Assembly: GCA_018402615.1 (NCBI GenBank) | Contig: JAGYIH010000017.1 | Span: 1-20,679 of the forward strand | Direction of reading: 5' to 3' | Source: Aquiluna sp. | GTDB lineage: Bacteria; Actinomycetota; Actinomycetes; Actinomycetales; Microbacteriaceae | DNA: 20,679 bases | In this document: in pieces, positions 8,473 to 15,198 of the stretch | Layout: every line of letters begins with the position of its first letter | Numbering within the stretch: the first letter of the stretch is position 1 | Position numbers and translations under genes: made by a program | The notes under the pieces: model-generated | The model's input: only the letters and a program-made list of their open reading frames with translations | Told to the model about the DNA's origin: nothing | Database searches by the model: none

Positions 8473-10228
8473 TGGCGCACCTACTTGGTGGAGATGAAAT
8501 CAGCCATGAGTTCCCCACCAAAGATGTCTCCCAGCGGTCACTGTTGGCATAAATGATGGTGATCGAATTGGCATCGTTGGACGCAACGGGATGGCAAGTC
8601 GACGCTAATGAAGATTTTGACCAAGCAGCTGGTTCGATTCTGGACGAATCACCCGGGCGTGAAACCTCGCGGCGGTGGGTTATCTCACCTAAGTGGGATT
8701 GAATTGATTCGGCACTGAGCGCCGCGGATGGCAGCTGTGGGGACCGACCTCAATACCAGTGGGCGTCTGACTCAAAGATTCGCGATGTCCTAAAGGGACT
8801 GGTTGCAGATTTGGACTGGGACCAAAGTGTCGGTTCTCTCTGGTAATAAAGCACGCAGGGTTGCACTCGCAGCCCTTCTGGCCGGTGACCAGTGACGTAA
8901 TTGCACTTGATGAACCCACGAACCATCTGGATGTTGATGGGGTCAACTGGCTACCGGTCACCTCAATAATCGCTGGGGTAAAAATGCAGGTGGCCTAATG
9001 GTCGTCACTCACGATCGCTGGTTTTTAGATGTGGTTTGCAATTACACCTGGGAGGTTCACGGCGGCAAGGTGGAGCCTCGAGGGAGGGTATGCCGCTTAC
9101 ATCCAGCAACGTGCTGAGCGCGATCGCTGGGCAACAGTGATTGAGGGGCGTCGGCAGAACTCTTGCGCAAGGAACTTGCCTGGCTTGGTCGAGGAGCGCC
9201 TGCCAGAACCGCAAAGTCCCAAGTTCAGAATTGATGCCGCACTTCAGCTAATTGGCAATGAACCGCCCCGCGAAACCCATTGAACTCTCACAACTTGCAA
9301 GTGCACGGCTTGGTAAGGACGTCGCGGACATCGAATCCATTGACTACGCACTGAAGACGGCAAGGAGATCTTCAGCGACATCACGGTCGGATGGACCCCG
9401 CGAGCGCCTGGCCTGCTGGGTTAATGGCGCTGGAAAGACCACACCACAGGTTGCTGATCGGCTCATTGCAACCCACCGCGGGACGCATCAAGGTCGGCAA
9501 ACCGTCAGTTTGCGACGGAGCCAGATGTTCACGAACTTGACGACTTTTCAGACGAGCGCATCTTCAGCATGGTTGCCAATGAGAAAAAGACCTTTATGGT
9601 GGGCAAAAAAGAAGTTGGCACCGGGCAAATTTTTGGAGCAACTGGGGTTTGATTCTGCGCAGTTGCAGACCTGATTCGCGACCTATCGGGAGGTCAGGTA
9701 CGCAGATTTCAGCTCCTTCGGCTGTTGTTTACCGGAACTCCAATGTTTTGATCTTGATGAGCCAACGAACGACCTGACACCGACATGCTGGCAGCGATTG
9801 AGGATCTGCTCGATTCCCTGGCCCGGGAACCTGATTGTCATCAGTCACGACCGTTATTTGCCAGAGCGAGTAACCGACACCCAGTACGCGATTTTGGGAG
9901 ACGGCAAGGTGAGGTACTTGACCGGTGGAGCCGACCAGTATCTGCAGCTTAGGCAAACATGGAGCCCAAACCACAGCGTGCAAAACAGGTCAAACCGCTC
10001 GCTTAGTGGCGCTGAAAAGCGAAACACCGAGAAGGGGAGCTTGCCCGAATTGAAAGAGCGTTGAAAAGCAAAATGCACACCGGGCTGCATTGAAATGGCC
10101 CACCAACCTTGGACCAGGCCGACTATCAAGGGCTGATCTCGCTTGCAGAGCAGATTGCGGCGGTTAGCCTCGAAATTGATAATTTGGAGCTCGGCTGGCT
10201 AGATGCGCAACACAGACTGCAAGGCTAG
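8472..10228 (+). CDS. ABC-F family ATPase (two ATP-binding cassettes, no membrane domain), reading frame broken by indels
   Basis: A soluble duplicated ABC ATPase of the ABC-F type, which act on the ribosome (EttA, Uup or antibiotic-protection roles). Starting at GTG 8472 the text reads AHLLGGDEISHEFPTKDV, then GDRIGIVGRNG-DGKSTLMKILT (Walker A, about 8560-8622). LDEPTNHLDVDGVNWL (Walker B, about 8907-8952) and MVVTHDRWFLDVV follow, with EGGYAAYIQQRAERDRW in the linker. The second cassette has VNGAGKTT (about 9418-9442), LSGGQ (signature, about 9684-9700), LDEPTNDL (about 9752-9776) and LIVISHDRYLPERVTDTQYAIL. A charged, probably coiled-coil tail follows to TAG at 10226. About 585 codons matches this actinobacterial subgroup, commonly found beside ispE. 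The first signature is degraded (LSGNK). Which ABC-F class it belongs to cannot be decided here. Confidence 0.83.
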
Positions 10229-10271
10229 CCAATCTCTGGCAGACTGTCGGCTGGGGTCTGTAAGACCTCGT

Positions 10272-10339
10272 TCCGCTCTGGTGTACGGCAGCACGGCGCT
10301 CTTGGAGGCGTCCGCCCAGGTTCGAATCCTAGGGCGGAG
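10272..10339 (+). tRNA. tRNA-Gln, structurally irregular as sequenced
   Basis: The acceptor stem is complete: TCCGCTC (10272-10278) pairs with GGGCGGA (10332-10338) with one G-U pair, followed by discriminator G. The T loop TTCGAAT is intact with CCAGG on one side and CCTAG on the other (one mismatch). The D arm reads TGGTGTA..CGGCAGCA. The anticodon region, CTCTTGGAGGC, best fits tRNA-Gln (UUG, or CUG if one T is extra). At 68 nt it is about four bases short of the family and its anticodon stem does not close, as expected from deletions in this error-rich block. CCA is not encoded cleanly. A tRNA-Gln just before glmU is a familiar actinobacterial arrangement. Confidence 0.72.
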
Positions 10340-10361
10340 CAAGCTCTAACAAAGGAGAGAC

Positions 10362-11774
10362 TTGCGCGAATTAGCGATAGTGGTGCTGGCCGCAGGTCAG
10401 GGCGCCAGAATGAAATCAGCGGTTCCCAAGGTCCTCCACGAACTTGCCGGGGTGCCAATTTTGGGCCACGTGCTGCTAACTGCCAGCGCACTCAAGGCAA
10501 GCAAGACTGTTGTGGTTCTTAGGCACGAAAAAGAACTAATTGCAAACTACGTGCTCGCACATTTCCCACAGGCTCTGATTGTCAATCAGGATGAGATTCC
10601 AGGAACCGGGAGAGCTGCCGAGCAGGCCCTTTTAGCACTGGGCGATTTTGATGGTGATGTGCTTATTCTCTCCGGTGATGTGCCCCTAATCGACGTGGAA
10701 GCGATCAGTCAACTTATTGAGGTTCACTCGCAATCCAAGTCAGTTGGAACGATGGTCTCGGTATTGCTCGAAGATCCAAACGGTTACGGACGTGTCGTCA
10801 GAGAAACTGGAAATCTGCAGCGCATCGTTGAACAACGAGACGCCACCTCGGAACAGCTTGAGATAAAAGAGGTCAATGCCGGGGTCTATATATTCGATGC
10901 CAAGTCATTGGGCGCGACTCTTTCGGAGGTGGGCACCAACAACGCGCAGAAGGAAAAGTACCTCACCGATGTGGTGGGCATCTTTTTGCAGCAGGGCAAA
11001 CTGGTAACGGCCCAGATGATTGCCGATCACTGGTTGGTCGCGGGCATTAACGACCGAGCACAACTAGCCGAGGTGGCAGCCGAGCTGAATGCCAGAATCG
11101 TGCGGGCTTGGCAGCTGGCTGGCGTAAGTATTCAAGAGCCGCACTCCACCTGGATTGATGTCACCGTTCAGTTAGGCCAGGACGTAACCTTGCTACCCAG
11201 CACCAGGCTGCACGGGTTGACCCGAGTCGGTGTTGGCAGCACTATCGGGCCCGACACCAGCCTGAGAGATGTTGAGGTGGGTGAAAACGCCAAGATTTCC
11301 AGATCCCAGGCCGAGAGTGCGAGAGTGCTCGATGGCTCAACCGTTGGCCCGTTTGCATACCTGAGACCTGGGACAGAGCTTGGACCAGATGGCAAAATTG
11401 GGGCATTCGTTGAAACCAAGAACGCCAAGATCGGTGCGGGCGCAAAGGTTCCTCACCTCAGCTACGTCGGCGATGCTGACATCGGCGAGGGAGCCAACAT
11501 CGGTGCTGGAACCATCTTTGCCAACTACGACGGGGTGAGTAAACACCGCACAGAGATCGGCGCCCACGCGAGAACTGGCAGCGGAAACGTTTTTGTTGCG
11601 CCGGTAAGCATCGGTGCCGGTGCATACACCGCGGCAGGTTCGACAATCCGCCGAAATGTTGAGGCTGGAGCGTTAGCATTGAATCCTGGACCGCAAAAGA
11701 ACTTAGCGGGCTGGGTTTTGGACCAAAGACCAGGTTCGGCCTCGGCTAAGGCGGCAAGTGAGACGACGGAGTAG
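10362..11774 (+). CDS. glmU: Bifunctional N-acetylglucosamine-1-phosphate uridyltransferase / glucosamine-1-phosphate acetyltransferase
   Basis: GlmU acetylates GlcN-1-P and then makes UDP-GlcNAc, the precursor of peptidoglycan. This 470-residue protein has the N-terminal pyrophosphorylase domain with VVLAAGQGARMKSAVPKVLH (nucleotide-binding loop, residues 6-25), EIPGTGRAAEQAL and LSGDVPLI (about 105), and EVNAGVYIFDA. The C-terminal left-handed beta-helix starts near residue 250 and carries repeated hexapeptides. In it KVPHLSYVGDADIG holds the expected catalytic His at about residue 365, followed by NIGAGTIFANYDG. The TTG start is supported by AAAGGAG at 10351-10357, four bases upstream, and by the immediate match to the family N terminus. 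The reading frame is undamaged. It is followed after 3 bp by prs, as a likely operon; the pair is also conserved in mycobacteria (Rv1018c-Rv1017c). Confidence 0.96.
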   Translation: MRELAIVVLAAGQGARMKSAVPKVLHELAGVPILGHVLLTASALKASKTVVVLRHEKELIANYVLAHFPQALIVNQDEIPGTGRAAEQALLALGDFDGDVLILSGDVPLIDVEAISQLIEVHSQSKSVGTMVSVLLEDPNGYGRVVRETGNLQRIVEQRDATSEQLEIKEVNAGVYIFDAKSLGATLSEVGTNNAQKEKYLTDVVGIFLQQGKLVTAQMIADHWLVAGINDRAQLAEVAAELNARIVRAWQLAGVSIQEPHSTWIDVTVQLGQDVTLLPSTRLHGLTRVGVGSTIGPDTSLRDVEVGENAKISRSQAESARVLDGSTVGPFAYLRPGTELGPDGKIGAFVETKNAKIGAGAKVPHLSYVGDADIGEGANIGAGTIFANYDGVSKHRTEIGAHARTGSGNVFVAPVSIGAGAYTAAGSTIRRNVEAGALALNPGPQKNLAGWVLDQRPGSASAKAASETTE

Positions 11775-11777
11775 GCC

Positions 11778-12753
11778 ATGGCAGTTGAAAAGCCCGCAAG
11801 CAAACAACTGGTTATTGCATCCGGCAGGGCGCATCAGGCCCTAGCTCAAGAGGTTGCTGAGTTGCTCGGAACCGAACTGGTTCCGATGACCGCCTATGAC
11901 TTTGCAAACGGCGAGACTTTTGTGCGATACGAGCGCAGCGTTCGCGGCGTTGACGCCTTCATCATTCAGGCACATCCCGCGCCAATCAACCACTGGCTCA
12001 TGGAGCAGCTGCTCATGGTGGACGCCATGAAACGGGCGAGTGCGAAGCGCATAACCGTGGTTGCTCCGTTTTTCCCCTACGCAAGGCAAGACAAAAAGCA
12101 CAAGGGACGCGAGCCAATCTCTGCTCGCCTGGTTACTGACCTATACCGGGTTGCTGGCGCGACCAGGCTCATGTCGGTTGATCTACACACCCCGCAGATT
12201 CAAGGCTTTTTTGACGGACCTGTGGATCACCTCTGGGCGCTACCTTTGTTGGCAGACCACGTGGCATCCACCTTTGGCACCGAAAACCTGACGGTGGTTT
12301 CACCAGACTCGGGTCGAGTTCGAGTTGCCGATATCTGGGCTGACCGATTGGCAACGCCCCTTGCCATTGTTCACAAGCGTCGTGACCCAGATAAGCCGAA
12401 CCAGGTTCAGGTAAATGAAATCGTGGGTGACGTGGCTGGACGTGACTGCATTCTGGTAGACGACATGATTGACACCGGTGCACCATCCTGGCCGCCGCCA
12501 AGGCCCTCAAGGCTAACGGCGCGGCAAGGGTCATCGTCGCTGCAACTCACGGCGTATTTTCAAACCTCCTGCCAAGGAAAGATTGTCTGACCCGGTAATC
12601 GACTCTGTGGTAGTTACCAACACGCTTCCGATCACCCCGAAAAGGAATTTGAAAACCTGACCGTATTGTCAATTGCACCACTGATCTCAAAGGCAATTGG
12701 TGGCAGTTTTCTACGACGACTCCGTAAACTCTGTTCCCCCCGGCCACGCCTAG
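11778..12753 (+). CDS. prs: Ribose-phosphate pyrophosphokinase (PRPP synthetase), C-terminal part frameshifted
   Basis: Makes PRPP from ribose-5-phosphate and ATP for nucleotide, His and Trp synthesis. The clean part (to about 12480) shows ANGETFVRYERSVRG, PFFPYARQDKKHKGREPISA (ATP-binding region), SVDLHTPQIQGFF, VVSPDSGRVRVADIWA and the PRPP-binding loop CILVDDMIDTG. At about 12480 a base is missing. The text then continues out of frame as TILAAAKALKANGAARVIVAATHGVFS, DPVIDSVVVTNTLPITP, LTVLSIAPLISKAIGG and FYDDSVNS..PGHA, ending at TAG 12751-12753. The corrected length of about 325 residues is normal, so I take this as a sequence fault: without correction the protein would stop at 12590. 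A GGAG precedes the ATG, which lies 3 bp after glmU. Confidence 0.92.
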
Positions 12754-12761
12754 GCAGGTTC

Positions 12762-13953
12762 GTGAAGCAAAACTCGGCCAGCTGGACGCCGTATTTATTG
12801 GCTTGGCAGCCATGCTCGGCGCCGGTGTCTTCGTGGTTTTTGGACCTGCGGCCGCTCTGGCTGGAAACTGGCTGCAGTTCTGATCAGTTCTGGCCGCAGT
12901 CGTCGCCTACCTAAATGCCACAACCATCGCTCAGCTAGCCGCCGTGGTCTCAAGACCGGCGGTACCTATGCCTACAGAAGGCACTATCTTTCCAATACCC
13001 GGGGCTTCCTCGCCGGTATCGCATTCTTAGTTGGGAAGATCGGTTCCGCCGCCGCAATTGCCCTCACCTTTGCTACAGTTATCTGACACCAGGCTAGAGG
13101 TGCTAACCGCTGCGGTCGCAATTCTGCTAATGGCAATCAACATTCTTGGGGTCAATAGAACTGCCTTTGGTTCCAAGGTTTTGGCTAGCATCACGATCGT
13201 CTTTTACTGGCGCTGGCCATCGCTGCTATCTTGCTGCCGCCAACCAGGCGGTGCCTCCCTGCCCCGGTGGGATCGGAGTCCTAACTGCAGCCAGCCTGTT
13301 CTTTGCCTTTTGCCGGGTTACGCCAGGGTGGCAACGCTCGGCGATGAAGTTGGCGACTCGAAACCGTGGTCCCCAAGGCAATACTGATTTCCTCGGTATT
13401 GTTTTCGTGCTTTACCTGACGCTCGGATGGCTCTTAGAGAATCGACTCGGCATTCTCTTCATTGGTTCCGTTCATCCCGCTGGCAGACTTGGCAGCGGTG
13501 AGTTTTGGTACCGGATCTTTTGTCTTTGTATTCGCGAAAATCGCCGCATTGGGTTCCCTGCCAGCACTGCTTCGCTGGAATGTCTAGAACTGCGGCCACG
13601 ATGGCTGAAGACGGCGAATTGCCAAGAGTGTTTGCAATCAGAAGCAAGAATGGTGCACCCTGGTTAGTAGAACTTTTATTGCCATGATTGCGATCATTTT
13701 GGCAAGCTCTGGAAGCTTCTATCTGACCATCGGGCTTAGCTCATTTGCTATTTTGACCTACTACGCAATCGCTAACCTGCCGCCTACAGGCAGCCCCATA
13801 GAGAGGTGCAATGCAGCTCTAAGGTTTGGAACATTCTCGGCCTGCTGTTGAGCTTGGCGATTGCTTCAGCGTTCCGTTGAGGGCTTGGTGCTCGGGATTG
13901 CAGTTTTGTCGCTGGCGACATTTTTGGGTGATGGGGCTGCCAAGCTTCTCTAG
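12762..13953 (+). CDS. APC-superfamily amino-acid permease, reading frame broken by indels
   Basis: Hopping frames gives a hydrophobic protein that opens LGQLDAVFIGLAAMLGAGVFVVFGPAAALAGNWL (about 12768-12870). This is the first transmembrane segment of APC permeases with its unwound GAG substrate site. AYLNATTIAQLAAVVSKTGGTYAYRRHYLSNTRGFLAGIAFLVGKIG follows (TGG-YAY is typical of TM3). Later come GVNRTAFGSKVLASITIV, LTAASLFFFAF.GYARVATLGDEV (TM6 region, about 13280-13355), VPKAI, ISLGIVFVLYLTLG, FVFVFAKIAALGSL, MSRTAATMAEDGELPRVFA and a last pair of hydrophobic segments ending DGAAKLL and TAG at 13951. About 400 codons suits a small APC transporter. The substrate is unknown. The start is uncertain (GTG 12762 or a misread codon at 12758). 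M. tuberculosis has the lipoprotein lpqT in this position. Confidence 0.75.
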
Positions 13954-13960
13954 TCTGGGC

Positions 13961-13966
13961 TAGGCT
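13961..13966 (+). promoter_or_regulatory. Possible -10 element for rplY
   Basis: TAGGCT fits TANNNT and lies 8 bp after the permease stop, giving a leader of about 75 nt before rplY. No clear -35 is visible, and the bases just upstream belong to the error-rich block. Confidence 0.25.
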
Positions 13967-13985
13967 ATGGGCGTTCAGCGGCGAG

Positions 13986-14027
13986 GGATGTAGTTTGCAT
14001 CCGTAATCGACGGGGTCATCTTCCCCG
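13986..14027 (+). promoter_or_regulatory. Two tandem small hairpins in the rplY leader
   Basis: GGATG (13986-13990) pairs with CATCC (13998-14002) across a 7-nt loop. CGGGG (14011-14015) pairs with CCCCG (14023-14027) across a 7-nt loop. Both lie in the non-coding gap just before the rplY Shine-Dalgarno at 14037-14044. Ribosomal-protein genes often carry autoregulatory leaders, so an L25-binding or attenuating role is possible, but there is no direct support. The second hairpin has no following T-run and is not a standard terminator. Confidence 0.3.
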
Positions 14028-14048
14028 CCTCTACTTGAGAAGGAAATG

Positions 14049-14651
14049 ATGTCTGAGAACAAATTGTTAGCCGAGGTTCGCGAAAGCTTTGGCAAGGGAG
14101 CGGCTCGAAAGCTTCGCGCCGCAGGACGCACACCAGCCGTAATCTACGGTCACGGAAATGCCACCCGCCACATTCACCTTCCAGCCCACGAGGTTGCCCT
14201 AGCTTTGCGCACCAAAAACGCTCTGCTCGCGCTAAACATCTCGGGCAAGGAAGAACTGGTTTTGGTGAAGAGTGCTTCCAAGGACCCGGTCACCATGATC
14301 ATCGAGCACATTGACCTGATTGAGGTTGTCAAGGGCGAGAAGGTCCACGTTGAGGTCCCCGTTCACGTTATTGGAGAGGCCATGAGCGGTACCGTTCTGG
14401 ACCTTGAGCACAAGACCGTCAAGGTTGAGGCTGAAGCCACTCACATTCCTGACTACATCGAACTTCACATCTCGAAGGACAATCCGGCTGGTCACCACTA
14501 TCTGGTTTCTGACCTGGTTATCCCCAAGGGTGTAACTCCAGAGCTGGAGGCCAGCGTGCTGGTAGCTTCGGTTGTAGAAACCCGAGCCGGAGCCGCTGAA
14601 GATGAAATTGCTGAAGTTACTGAGACGACAGAGGAACCAGCTGCCGAGTAG
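14049..14651 (+). CDS. rplY: 50S ribosomal protein L25/general stress protein Ctc
   Basis: L25 binds 5S rRNA in the large subunit. This is the long Ctc/TL5 form: residues 1-95 make the L25 domain (LLAEVRESFGKGAARKLRAAGRTPAVIYGHG, then HIHLPAHEVALAL), and residues 96-185 the C-terminal beta domain (EKVHVEVPVHVIGEAMSGTVLDLEHKTVKVEA). A short acidic tail EEPAAE closes it. Two ATGs stand in tandem at 14046 and 14049. The Shine-Dalgarno GAGAAGGA ends only 1 nt before the first but 4 nt before the second, so the second is preferred (200 residues). The frame is clean. pth follows in overlap, matching the rplY-pth pair of other Actinobacteria (Rv1015c-Rv1014c). Confidence 0.95.
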   Translation: MSENKLLAEVRESFGKGAARKLRAAGRTPAVIYGHGNATRHIHLPAHEVALALRTKNALLALNISGKEELVLVKSASKDPVTMIIEHIDLIEVVKGEKVHVEVPVHVIGEAMSGTVLDLEHKTVKVEAEATHIPDYIELHISKDNPAGHHYLVSDLVIPKGVTPELEASVLVASVVETRAGAAEDEIAEVTETTEEPAAE

Positions 14652-15189
14652 TAATACCTGGTTGGTAGTTGGGCTCGGCAATCCCGGGCCCAACTACCAG
14701 CACAACCGCCACAACATCGGCCAGCAGGTTCTAGATGCCATTTCCCACCGGCATTCGCTTCGCTTCAAGGCCCACAAAACCGGTTCTCTGGTCGCAGAAA
14801 TGGGGCACGAAAATCAAAAGCTGATACTGGCCAAGAGCCAGGGCTTTATGAACCTGTCCGGAAACCCGGTCCAGAAGTTGTTGCAGTTTCACTCTCTGAA
14901 TGCCAGTCAGCTGATTGTCATTCATGACGAGCTAGATCTTGAATTTGGTGACATTAGAAAAAAGTTTGATGGTGGTCATGCCGGTCATAATGGCCTTCGC
15001 GATATCACTGAACATTGCGGTACCGGTTATCACAGAGTCCGCTTTGGCATTGGAAGACCAAACGGACTAATGGCAGTGAGCGACTTCGTGTTGCAGAACT
15101 TCTCGACCACCCAAACCAAAGAGCTGCCGGTTCTAATTGAGTTGGCAATCGACCACGTATTGGAAATCACGACGTCACCTAGTGCCTAA
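14602..15189 (+). CDS. pth: Peptidyl-tRNA hydrolase
   Basis: Releases tRNA from peptidyl-tRNA that has dropped off ribosomes. The conserved order is complete: TWLVVGLGNPGPNYQHNRHNIG (catalytic His in NRHN), KSQGFMNLSG, IVIHDELDLEFGDIRKKFDGGHAGHNGLRDI (catalytic-site Asp and the GxxGHNGL loop) and HRVRFGIGRP. The start is not settled. The ATG at 14602 overlaps rplY by 50 bp and gives 195 residues, about 19 of them unmatched by the family. A TTG at 14662 would begin directly at LVVGLGNPG but lacks a Shine-Dalgarno. I keep the ATG with low certainty. The TAA stop is part of the TAAGAT hexamer that precedes mfd. Confidence 0.92.
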   Translation: MKLLKLLRRQRNQLPSSNTWLVVGLGNPGPNYQHNRHNIGQQVLDAISHRHSLRFKAHKTGSLVAEMGHENQKLILAKSQGFMNLSGNPVQKLLQFHSLNASQLIVIHDELDLEFGDIRKKFDGGHAGHNGLRDITEHCGTGYHRVRFGIGRPNGLMAVSDFVLQNFSTTQTKELPVLIELAIDHVLEITTSPSA

Positions 15190-15192
15190 GAT
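15187..15192 (+). promoter_or_regulatory. -10 element overlapping the pth stop, for leaderless mfd
   Basis: TAAGAT starts with the TAA stop of pth and is followed by exactly 6 nt (tatcca) and the GTG of mfd. Sequence and spacing are identical to the rsmI/metG junction at 4370. No Shine-Dalgarno is present. Confidence 0.45.
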
Positions 15193-15198
15193 TATCCA

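Noticed and set aside
4640..10228. A pseudogene island (genome decay) spanning metG to the ABC-F gene
   Set aside because: Essential genes, preserved motifs across frames, preserved gene lengths and stop/start overlaps, and sharp boundaries with perfect flanks all fit sequence errors better.
10255..10267. Perfect small palindrome GGTCTGTAAGACC before the tRNA, as a terminator
   Set aside because: The 5-bp stem has a 3-nt loop and no T-run, and it lies in the error-prone block.
12480..12490. Programmed ribosomal frameshift in prs
   Set aside because: There is no slippery heptamer or downstream structure, Prs is not known to use one, and further slips follow soon after.
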